The notes beneath the pieces were generated by a model, which ran no database searches, was not told where the DNA came from, and was given only the letters and a program-made list of their open reading frames with translations. A DNA stretch of 7,660 nt, taken from NCBI GenBank assembly GCA_007119405.1, contig SKPT01000376.1, positions 1 through 7,660 of the forward strand, read 5' to 3'. Below are positions 1 through 5,101 of the stretch, in pieces. Origin of the DNA: Phycisphaeraceae bacterium (lineage in GTDB: Bacteria; Planctomycetota; Phycisphaerae; Phycisphaerales; Phycisphaeraceae). Numbering within the stretch: the stretch's first letter is position 1; each line of letters opens with the position of its first letter. Position numbers and translations under genes: made by a program.

Positions 1-261
1 CAGCACGTCGACGACGAGCTCGCCCTGAGCTACGTCTCCTACGTCCACGACCCCGACCCCGCTGACGACGTCTTCGAGCTGCTGCTCATCTACCTCATCA
101 AGCAGCCCCCCGACGCCCCCGACGTGCGCATCGAGCACGACCGCCACCCCTGCGGCCTGTTCAGCCGCGAGCAGTGGCTGAGCTTCCTCCGCGACGCCGG
201 CTTCGACGCCACCGCCCACGACACCGACGCCTGGTCATGCTTCCTCGCCCGCGCCATCTGA
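1..261 (+). CDS. SAM-dependent methyltransferase, C-terminal fragment (5' end outside window)
   Basis: An open frame enters from the left edge and ends at TGA 259-261, giving 86 residues. I see an aromatic segment (ALSYVSYVHDPDP), a hydrophobic helix (FELLLIYLIKQ), then IEHDRHPCGLFSREQWLSFLRDAGF and a C-terminal strand ending SCFLARAI. The order 'D-x-H-x-x-GLF-x-x-x-x-W-x-x-x-L-x-x-AGF' is typical of the last part of class I SAM-dependent methyltransferases, where the GLF/W segment precedes the final helix and the last beta strands. The SAM-binding motifs would lie upstream and cannot be seen, so the substrate is unknown. Codon use is the strongly G/C-ending type of the window. It converges on the minus-strand methyltransferase whose extended frame runs antisense over its last 172 nt. 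The fold is fairly secure; the exact subfamily is not. Confidence 0.7.
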   Translation, partial: QHVDDELALSYVSYVHDPDPADDVFELLLIYLIKQPPDAPDVRIEHDRHPCGLFSREQWLSFLRDAGFDATAHDTDAWSCFLARAI

Positions 262-1103
262 GCCCGGCCGTGCAGGACGTACCAGCCGCGTGCCGGGTGC
301 CACACAGCACGCCGAAGGCTGCCGTGTGCGGTGTAGGGTGGGTAGAGCGAAGCGAAACCCACCACGCTGGCCGTGGACCGTCCCCGAAACTGGTGGGTTT
401 CGCTGCGCTCTACCCACCCTACAACCGGTCCGAGCGGCAGAACCTTCCGCGCCCCGCCTCTCCGCAGCCGCCACAGCCCCAGCGCCTTGTTGGGAAACTC
501 CGGGTGCGCCTCGTTGATCAACCCCTCCGGCGCCGGTAGATCGAACGGCGCCCGGCACAGATCCAGCGGCCGCCACTGCCCCGTGACGATCGGCCGGTTC
601 CGCGCCCCGACGAACGTCGTCGCCAGCAGGTACCGCGCCCCGCTGCGACGAACGTTCTCCAGCGCCCGCCGCGCCAGCCGCAGGCTCAGGTGAATCAGGC
701 AGTCCCGGCACAGCACCAGGTCCGCCTCCGGCAGCGGATCCTCCACCAGGTCACACACCACGAACGATCGCCCCGGCCCCGCCCACTGACGACGGTTGCC
801 CTCGATCAACGCCTCGACAATGTCCGCCCCGATGTAACGCTCCACCGGCAGCGCCACCTGCCGGATCCAGTGGCAGTCCCCGCACGGAATGTCCAGCATC
901 ACCCGCGCCCCGGTCGCCCGGATCACCTCCGGCAGCGCCGCCCGGATCGCCTGCGTCCGCTCCATCGACGACGCCGCCCCCGACACCGATTCCCCGCCCC
1001 AGCCATGGGCGTGATAGATGTAGTCGAACACCCTCCGCCGCGACACCAGCCCATGCAGCGTCCGCCGCGCGAAGTACAACGTCCGCTCCAGATCCAGCGC
1101 CAT
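90..1103 (-). CDS. Class I SAM-dependent methyltransferase with an aberrant repeat-derived C-terminal tail
   Basis: I start it at ATG 1101-1103 (MALDLERTLYF), because AAGGAGG (1114-1120, minus) sits 10 nt upstream. A longer in-frame start at 1232 adds only a low-complexity Gly/Arg leader. The protein is 337 residues. Residues 1-60 are a helical N-terminus with GWGGESVSGAASS. The SAM-binding motif VMLDIPCGDCHW is at 68-79, YIGADIVEALIEGN at 90-103 and LVLCRDCLIHLS at 129-140. The core ends near NKALGLWRLRRG, about residue 217. The DIPCGD, GADIV and CRDCLxHLS set matches a family of small methyltransferases of about 220 residues; substrate unknown. From residue 228 the frame reads through the palindromic repeat at 333-422 (translated VGWVERSETH, then VGFASLYPPY) and continues antisense into the neighbouring gene. 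The last 110 residues are therefore probably not native. Fold confident, 3' end doubtful. Confidence 0.72.
   Translation of the reverse strand: MALDLERTLYFARRTLHGLVSRRRVFDYIYHAHGWGGESVSGAASSMERTQAIRAALPEVIRATGARVMLDIPCGDCHWIRQVALPVERYIGADIVEALIEGNRRQWAGPGRSFVVCDLVEDPLPEADLVLCRDCLIHLSLRLARRALENVRRSGARYLLATTFVGARNRPIVTGQWRPLDLCRAPFDLPAPEGLINEAHPEFPNKALGLWRLRRGGARKVLPLGPVVGWVERSETHQFRGRSTASVVGFASLYPPYTAHGSLRRAVWHPARGWYVLHGRAQMARARKHDQASVSWAVASKPASRRKLSHCSRLNRPQGWRSCSMRTSGASGGCLMR
333..422. repeat. Long palindromic repeat element (32-bp arms)
   Basis: The left arm, 333-364, begins GTAGGGTGGGTAGAGCG. The right arm, 391-422, is its reverse complement with one mismatch (31 of 32 positions pair), around a 26-nt spacer. 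Read in one frame on either strand it gives a peptide of the form GWVERSETH...VGFA(A/S)LYPPY. I know this from spurious proteins in many genomes as the translation of a dispersed repeat. It lies between two convergent genes, where a strong hairpin could also end transcription from both sides, but there is no T-run. The element carries two TAG triplets in one frame of its arm; the methyltransferase enters in a different frame and is not stopped. Confidence 0.85.
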
Positions 1104-1213
1104 GTCGCTGCCGCCTCCTTCCCACGCACCGCTGCCACCTGCACACCGCGTGCCGCGGCCGCCCCGGCCCGCCAGGCGCCGCCAGACCGGCCCCCGGGCG
1201 ACACCGACCGATC

Positions 1214-1222
1214 TGCTACAAT
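1214..1222 (+). promoter_or_regulatory. Extended -10 promoter element of nuoC (leaderless transcript likely)
   Basis: TGCTACAAT is an extended -10 (TGn followed by TACAAT, one step from TATAAT) that ends 8 nt before the nuoC ATG. Transcription would begin at or within a base or two of the start codon, which fits the absence of any purine-rich ribosome-binding site in CCCGCCCC just upstream. I see no good -35 box about 17 nt further up, consistent with an extended -10 promoter. Confidence 0.5.
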
Positions 1223-1230
1223 CCCGCCCC

Positions 1231-1800
1231 ATGAGCGCGCCGAACCTCGATCACCCCACCCTCCCGCTGGTCAAGCAGGCCTTCCCCGACCGCAGGTTCT
1301 ACGCCAGCGAGTTCCGCGGCGAAACCACCCTCGTCGTCGACAGGACGCACCTGCACGAGCTCATGCGCTTCCTCCGCGACGAGCCGGCCTGCGCCTACGA
1401 TTTCCTCAGCGATATCGTCGGCATCGACTACCTGCGCTACCCCGCCGGCGACACCGGCGACGGGCCCGCCGGCCGCTTCGCCGTCGTCTACAACCTCGTC
1501 TCCACCACCCACAACCGGCGCCTGTTCGTCAAGACCCTGCTCGAGCCCACCCTCGACACCACCGGCACCGCTGACGACCCCGCCCTCCACGTCGACTCCG
1601 TCTGCGACCTCTGGCCCGGCGCCGAGTGGACCGAGCGCGAGGTCTTCGACATGTTCGGCATCCGCTTCGACGGCCACCCCGACCTGCGCCGCATCCTGCT
1701 CTGGGAAGCCTACCCCGCGTTCCCCCTGCGCAAGGATTACCCCCTCCGCGGCCGCGGCGAACGCGAGGAGTACCGCATCATCGACCGCGAAAGCGCCTAG
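1231..1800 (+). CDS. nuoC: NADH-quinone oxidoreductase subunit C (30-kDa subunit)
   Basis: This encodes subunit C of respiratory complex I, part of the peripheral arm that carries electrons from NADH or another donor towards quinone. It is 189 residues, the usual size for a stand-alone NuoC rather than a NuoCD fusion. The N-terminal domain shows YDFLSDIVGIDYL. The family signature is at 135-156: E-R-E-x-x-DMFGI-x-F-x-GHPDLRRIL, followed by PLRKDYPL at 165-172. I chose ATG 1231 because the signature-bearing protein begins sensibly there and TACAAT lies 8 nt upstream. In-frame codons further up to 1102 would overlap that promoter and encode Pro/Arg-rich junk. There is no Shine-Dalgarno site, so initiation is probably leaderless. 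It is oddly alone: a methyltransferase diverges upstream and a pseudopilin converges downstream, so nuoB and nuoD are not adjacent. Identity is very secure. Confidence 0.95.
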   Translation: MSAPNLDHPTLPLVKQAFPDRRFYASEFRGETTLVVDRTHLHELMRFLRDEPACAYDFLSDIVGIDYLRYPAGDTGDGPAGRFAVVYNLVSTTHNRRLFVKTLLEPTLDTTGTADDPALHVDSVCDLWPGAEWTEREVFDMFGIRFDGHPDLRRILLWEAYPAFPLRKDYPLRGRGEREEYRIIDRESA

Positions 1801-1876
1801 CCGCGCGGGCGCCCTCTTCTACGCGTTGCCGTTGACCTTTGAATGGTCGGCTTCAGCCCCAACCAAGCCCTGGGGT

Positions 1877-1907
1877 GCCACGCAATGCCGTGAACTTTAC
1901 GCGTGGC
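1877..1907. repeat. Short dyad downstream of nuoC
   Basis: GCCACGC (1877-1883) pairs with GCGTGGC (1901-1907) around a 17-nt loop. It lies 76 nt after the nuoC stop and contains one copy of GGTGCCAC (1874-1881). It could be a weak transcript end, but no T-tract follows; it may instead be a remnant of a dispersed repeat. Confidence 0.4.
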
Positions 1908-1916
1908 GGCGCTGAT

Positions 1917-2014
1917 GTAGGGTGGGTTTACCGGCGAACGCCGGTAAACCCACCACCGGGTGCCGAGGACCACCGACGTTCGCGGTGGCTTTCGCCCGGC
2001 TCTACCCACGGTGC
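1917..2014. repeat. Composite palindromic repeat between convergent genes
   Basis: It begins GTAGGGTGGG like the repeat at 333 but continues into a different palindrome. GGTGGGTTTACCGGCG (1921-1936) is perfectly repeated in inverse at 1939-1954 with only two bases between, giving a 16-bp stem (in practice 14 bp with a six-base loop). Its translation is GWVYRRTPVNPP, another familiar repeat-derived peptide. The right part, 1983-2014, matches the right arm of the first repeat at 24 of 32 positions (GCTCTACCCA is intact). The element therefore looks like one repeat inserted in, or recombined with, a decayed copy of the other. It separates nuoC from the convergent pseudopilin and may serve as a two-way transcription barrier. 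Confidence 0.75.
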
Positions 2015-2039
2015 ACCCGGCCGCTGCCAGACCCGGCGG

Positions 2040-2891
2040 TTAGTCCCGTCCCGAGAAGCGGAACCGCTCCGGAACGTTCAACGGCTCCGAAGCGCCGATG
2101 CGGTCCACGCTCCCGTCGATCATCAGGAAATGGCCCGTCAGCCCCGGGTGCGGGAACATGAACGCATAGCTGGTCTGCGACCATGGGCTGGAGGGCGTCA
2201 CGCCCGTCACCACCCCCAGCCCGTCGTGCGGCACGTGGCTAAGGTGGTTGCTGTCATCATGGAACCGCCGCGACTCCCACAGCAGGTACGTCGTGCTCGG
2301 CTGGCGGAACTGCGAGATCTGCGACCCCAGCGCCATCCACCCGCCCTGGCTCTCCCACCACGACCCGGGCACCGGCACGCCGAAGAACGCGCCCTGCTGC
2401 ACGTGGCCCGCCGGCGTGCCCGAGCCCGTCCAGTTCGGCCCGCCGATGACGTACGTGTTGACCAGCAACGCCCGCGCCGAAACACCGCCCGAGAGCCGGC
2501 CCAGCTCCGGACATGCCAGCCGACCCTCGCCGGCCCGCTCGGGGCCGAGCGGCCATTCCGGCGAGTGAAAACGCTGAATCGGGCCCGAGTTGCCGATCGG
2601 CTCCAGATCCGAGCGCGACGCCCCGAAGATCTCACGGTTGAGAATGTCCGGCCAGGTGAACAGCGCCGGGTAGTCCGTGTCCAGCCTCGCCCGCCCCGGC
2701 GCGCGCCCCTGGTTCTCGCCGGCGAACTGATGAAACGCCACGCCGATCTGACGCAGGTTGGCCATACAGCTCATCGCCCGCGCCGTGCCCCGCGCCGCGC
2801 CCAGGGCCGGCAGGAGGATCGAGATCAGCAACGCGATGATCGAGATCACCACCAGCAGTTCGATGAGGGTAAACGCGCGATTCCGCTTCAT
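2040..2891 (-). CDS. Prepilin-type N-terminal cleavage/methylation domain protein with H-Xn-DG motif (copy A)
   Basis: This is a 283-residue pseudopilin-like protein. The N-terminus [17 protein letters not shown] is a class III signal: a basic leader, predicted cleavage between Ala6 and Phe7, Glu at mature position 5, then one hydrophobic helix to about residue 30. The C-terminal half carries [11 protein letters not shown] and the planctomycete H-Xn-DG signature (H248, DG at 259-260; ten residues between rather than the usual nine). It should be processed by a prepilin peptidase and sit in the inner membrane or a pilus/secretion pseudopilus; its specific role is unknown. The start at 2891 has GAGGTG 4 nt upstream. 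It is the downstream member of a tandem pair with the gene at 3137-3976: about half identical overall, near-identical over the first 50 residues, and both have Cys42 and Cys127, a possible disulfide. It ends at TAA 2040-2042. Confidence 0.85.
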   Translation of the reverse strand: MKRNRAFTLIELLVVISIIALLISILLPALGAARGTARAMSCMANLRQIGVAFHQFAGENQGRAPGRARLDTDYPALFTWPDILNREIFGASRSDLEPIGNSGPIQRFHSPEWPLGPERAGEGRLACPELGRLSGGVSARALLVNTYVIGGPNWTGSGTPAGHVQQGAFFGVPVPGSWWESQGGWMALGSQISQFRQPSTTYLLWESRRFHDDSNHLSHVPHDGLGVVTGVTPSSPWSQTSYAFMFPHPGLTGHFLMIDGSVDRIGASEPLNVPERFRFSGRD

Positions 2892-3046
2892 TGGGCACCT
2901 CGCTCCGTCGCGGGGGATTCGGATAAGGTCGAAATGACGAGCACCAACGCCGAGCCCAGGCCCGGCTGCCCCCTTTCAGACCGCCGCGTTTGCCAAGTCC
3001 CCCGTTCACATTTTCTCCCGGGCCCCGGGGACGCCCACCTGCCGGC
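2892..3046 (-). promoter_or_regulatory. Duplicated 5' leader of pseudopilin copy A
   Basis: The noncoding stretch upstream of copy A is recognisably the same sequence as that upstream of copy B (3977-4145). Shared blocks are GAGGTG next to the start, a GGTCGAAA block (2927-2934 on the plus strand), TTGCCAAG/CTGCCAAG, TTCACATTTTCT at 3005-3016 and ACGCCCACCTGCCGGC at 3031-3046 (plus-strand reading). Order is kept and spacing differs by a few bases. Conservation outside the coding region suggests a shared promoter or regulator site about 115 nt upstream of the start, though simple recent duplication would also explain it. I see no clean -35/-10 pair. Confidence 0.5.
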
Positions 3047-3055
3047 CGCGCCAGG

Positions 3056-3113
3056 GCATGCAACACGACGGCCAAGCCGCGCCGGTGCATGCTCCCCCGA
3101 CGCCACGGCGTCG
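3056..3113. terminator. Two GC-rich hairpins after pseudopilin copy B (possible transcript end)
   Basis: Reading away from the copy B stop, the first dyad is CGACGCC/GGCGTCG (3098-3113), only 23 nt after the stop. The second is a stacked hairpin, GCATGCA/TGCATGC (3056-3062 and 3086-3092), enclosing CGGC-CAA-GCCG (3069-3079). Both would fold strongly in RNA, and the position between two co-directional genes fits a terminator or processing site. Neither has a following U-tract, so a classical intrinsic terminator is not supported. Confidence 0.35.
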
Positions 3114-3136
3114 CGGCCAAGCGCCGAGCCGGGCGA

Positions 3137-3976
3137 TCAACTCCGCCCCGAGAAGGTGAACCGCTCGTCGACGTTGATGGGCTCGTTGGCGTTGATCCGG
3201 TCCACGCTGCCGTCGATCATCAGGAAGTTGGCACTGGGGCCGGCGTGCCGGAACATGAACACGCGCCGGTTCTGCGACCAGGGCCTGGCTGGCGTCACGC
3301 CGCCGAGGACACCGTGATCTTCCTGCGAGGCGTAGCCGTGACGGTTGTGATCGTCATGGGTCTGGGCGGATTCCCAAAGCAGATACGTCGTGCTTGGCTG
3401 ACGGAACTCGCTGATGCGCGAGCCCAGCGCGTACCACCCGCCGTCCGCCTCGTTCCAGAACGGGTGCGACGCGCTCCTGCCCCACATGCTGCCCTCGCGC
3501 GGCGGCGGGCCCAGCCAGTTCACGCCTCCGATGGCGAACGCGTTGACCAGCACCGCACGCCCGGCGTTGCTCTCATTCCAACGGCCGACCTCCTGGCACA
3601 CCATCCGATCCTCGCCCGGGAACGGATAATCGTACCGCGTCCAGTCCGGGTTGGTGAAGCGCTGGATCGGTCCCGTCACCCCCCATGCCAGGCTCGATTC
3701 GTTGAAAAAGTGGTAGTTGAGGATGTCCGGCCAGGTGTAGCTGGCGGCATCGGAGATCTGATTGCCATGCCGCGCCCGCCCGGGCCCGCGATCTCCATGG
3801 TCGCCCGCGAAGTTGTGCCACATCACGCCCATCTGACGCATGTCCGACATGCACGCCATCGCCCGCGCCGTGCCCCGCGCCGTGCCCAGGGCGGGCAGCA
3901 GGATGGCGATCAGCAACGCGATGATCGAGATCACCACCAGCAGTTCGATGAGGGTAAACGCGTGATTCCGCTTCAT
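3137..3976 (-). CDS. Prepilin-type N-terminal cleavage/methylation domain protein with H-Xn-DG motif (copy B)
   Basis: This is the 279-residue paralogue of the gene at 2040-2891, lying upstream of it on the same strand with 245 nt between. I start it at ATG 3974-3976 ([15 protein letters not shown]) with GAGGTG 4 nt upstream; an open extension to 4105 lacks the signal and is rejected. The predicted prepilin cleavage is between Ala6 and Phe7, with Glu at +5. Conserved blocks shared with copy A are [36 protein letters not shown] and ERF-x-FSGR at the end. Cys42 and Cys127 are in the same places. H244 and DG 255-256 form an H-X10-DG motif. It should be membrane-anchored by its N-terminal helix with a globular outer domain. 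The middle (residues 65-210) has diverged most from copy A, which suggests separate binding roles. The stop is TGA 3137-3139. Confidence 0.85.
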   Translation of the reverse strand: MKRNHAFTLIELLVVISIIALLIAILLPALGTARGTARAMACMSDMRQMGVMWHNFAGDHGDRGPGRARHGNQISDAASYTWPDILNYHFFNESSLAWGVTGPIQRFTNPDWTRYDYPFPGEDRMVCQEVGRWNESNAGRAVLVNAFAIGGVNWLGPPPREGSMWGRSASHPFWNEADGGWYALGSRISEFRQPSTTYLLWESAQTHDDHNRHGYASQEDHGVLGGVTPARPWSQNRRVFMFRHAGPSANFLMIDGSVDRINANEPINVDERFTFSGRS

Positions 3977-4145
3977 TGAGCACCTCGCTTCGCCGCGATG
4001 GCGGGATGTGATGGGGTCGAAAGGACGAACATCAACTCCGGGCCCGAGCCCGGGTGCCTCTCTTTGTACGACACGCCGCCGCGTCTGCCAAGCCCTCGGT
4101 TTCACATTTTCTGCCGAGCCTCCCCGGGAACGCCCACCTGCCGGC
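3977..4145 (-). promoter_or_regulatory. Duplicated 5' leader of pseudopilin copy B
   Basis: This is the counterpart of the leader at 2892-3046. Plus-strand blocks are GGTCGAAA (4015-4022), GCCGCCGCGTCTGCCAAG (4076-4093), TTCACATTTTCT (4101-4112) and ACGCCCACCTGCCGGC (4130-4145). The gap between the last two blocks is 17 nt here and 14 nt in copy A, so a rigid -35/-10 reading is unlikely. Similarity fades beyond 4145. Confidence 0.5.
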
Positions 4146-4437
4146 CCGCCGGGTCATGTGTTACGCCACCCGGGCCACCCCCCCGACGACGCCGCCGATG
4201 TAAAAGGACTTTGTCGCCTGATGTTCGTGAGATGCCCGCCTGCCCCGGGGCAACGAGCCTGAACATACGGATTCGGAGTTCGTGGGTCATTCCAATCGCG
4301 ACCGGCTGCGCGGGCGTAAGCTCGACTGGTCTCCCGTTGGCGCAGCGGCCCGCGGTGCCTTTTTCGCCTTGCCCGGTGTTGCGCTTCGGAATTGAATCCG
4401 CCTGACCCCCGTTGCCCCGGGCCCGGGCTCCACCTTG
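4146..4437. other. Intergenic region without a recognisable gene
   Basis: Together with the copy B leader this makes a 461-nt gap between pseudopilin B and the membrane protein gene. Open frames here (plus 3998-4405, minus 4154-4576) encode Pro/Arg-rich, motif-free sequence without the codon bias of the real genes. An A/T-richer patch around 4196-4217 (TGTAAAAGGACTTTG) is the only promoter-like stretch, and it lacks a matching partner box. GGGCCCGGGC near 4416-4430 forms a small G/C palindrome after the membrane-protein stop. I see no tRNA, rRNA or riboswitch. Confidence 0.5.
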
Positions 4438-4896
4438 TCAGTACGCTCGTTGCCCTAAAGCTCGCGCCCAGGCGTAAATGAATAAATAGGCAGAGCATGT
4501 CGGCAGGGCAATACAGGCGTAGGACTGCGCCATCCCCAAGGTGGCTACCGGAAAGATCAGAATCCTTAAAAGCCATTGTCGAGCCCGTTCACCCTCTGCG
4601 AAGCCACTGCCTTCGAATGTCTCCACTCCAGCAGCTGCTAACGGTCCTGTAAGCCAGATGGCAAACAACATTCCCAATTCCAGTAGCCCTGGTGGTCCAA
4701 TAACTGATCGCCGTCGGAGGACATACTGGTGGAGGAGGACCACGCCAGCAATCGGCAGTAGGTGTAGCCCGGCAATGAAGGGTACCACGATCACTTGTTC
4801 GCCAGCAAGGCCCGTAAGGACAGCAGGCAGCCAGAAGACCCCTGCTGTAACTAGCGAGATGAACCCAATTCTCACGTAGGATGCGATTGCCGCCAT
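4438..4896 (-). CDS. Hypothetical four-helix membrane protein, probably acquired
   Basis: I do not recognise this 152-residue protein. It is very hydrophobic, with probable membrane segments at about 9-31, 35-60, 70-91 and 108-145 (the last perhaps one long or two short helices). A basic turn, RRR at 61-63, probably faces the cytoplasm, and a polar loop with ETFEGSGFAEGERAR lies at 92-106. Met at 4896 has a weak GAGGG site 7 nt upstream. The base composition is clearly lower in GC than both flanks, and codons rare elsewhere in the window are used (AGA, CTA, GTT, ACA), a sign of horizontal transfer or an orphan gene. It stands alone: 461 nt to the pseudopilin and 205 nt to the hydrolase, all three on the minus strand. 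The antisense frame 4541-4879 has no hydrophobic or domain logic. That this is a gene is likely but not certain. Confidence 0.6.
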   Translation of the reverse strand: MAAIASYVRIGFISLVTAGVFWLPAVLTGLAGEQVIVVPFIAGLHLLPIAGVVLLHQYVLRRRSVIGPPGLLELGMLFAIWLTGPLAAAGVETFEGSGFAEGERARQWLLRILIFPVATLGMAQSYACIALPTCSAYLFIYAWARALGQRAY

Positions 4897-5101
4897 GATC
4901 GGCCCTCGGCTCGCAGGAACTCTGCAATGAAGTAATTCACTAGAGGGGACGAAAAGGGACCGGGAGGAGGGGCGGGAGTCATTTTCGGGTGTCCTCCCTT
5001 CGCTCGCTTGGCGCCACTACCCCGCTGGCCGCCCCGACGCGGCGCACCGCGGGCGGCTCGGAAGGTAGCAACAGCCCTCGGGCCGATCCGGTCACGCCGC
5101 C

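Noticed and set aside
690..1574. Plus-strand open frame (294 codons) over the methyltransferase and nuoC start
   Set aside because: Arg/Pro/His-rich junk, out of frame with nuoC and antisense to the methyltransferase core motifs.
1216..1677. Minus-strand frame inside nuoC
   Set aside because: Gly/Val/Glu-rich shadow of the well-supported nuoC frame.
2975..3000. Possible sigma-54 promoter (TTGGCA in the pseudopilin leaders)
   Set aside because: The -24-like GG is present in both leaders, but the required -12 TTGC element is missing at the right distance in both.
1839..3317. Long plus-strand open frame (492 codons) over the first pseudopilin
   Set aside because: Antisense to a gene with clear prepilin motifs; the peptide is Arg/Pro-rich with no domain, starts in the repeat region and is explained by GC-rich third positions on the other strand.
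2990..3979. Plus-strand open frame (329 codons) over pseudopilin copy B
   Set aside because: Antisense shadow; it contains the reverse reading of the prepilin signal and no recognisable motif.
3977..4105. N-terminal extension of pseudopilin copy B
   Set aside because: It would bury the prepilin signal 43 residues inside the protein; copy A and GAGGTG support the start at 3976.
4541..4879. Plus-strand frame opposite the membrane protein
   Set aside because: No hydrophobic helices or motif; the minus-strand frame gives a coherent membrane topology and a ribosome-binding site.
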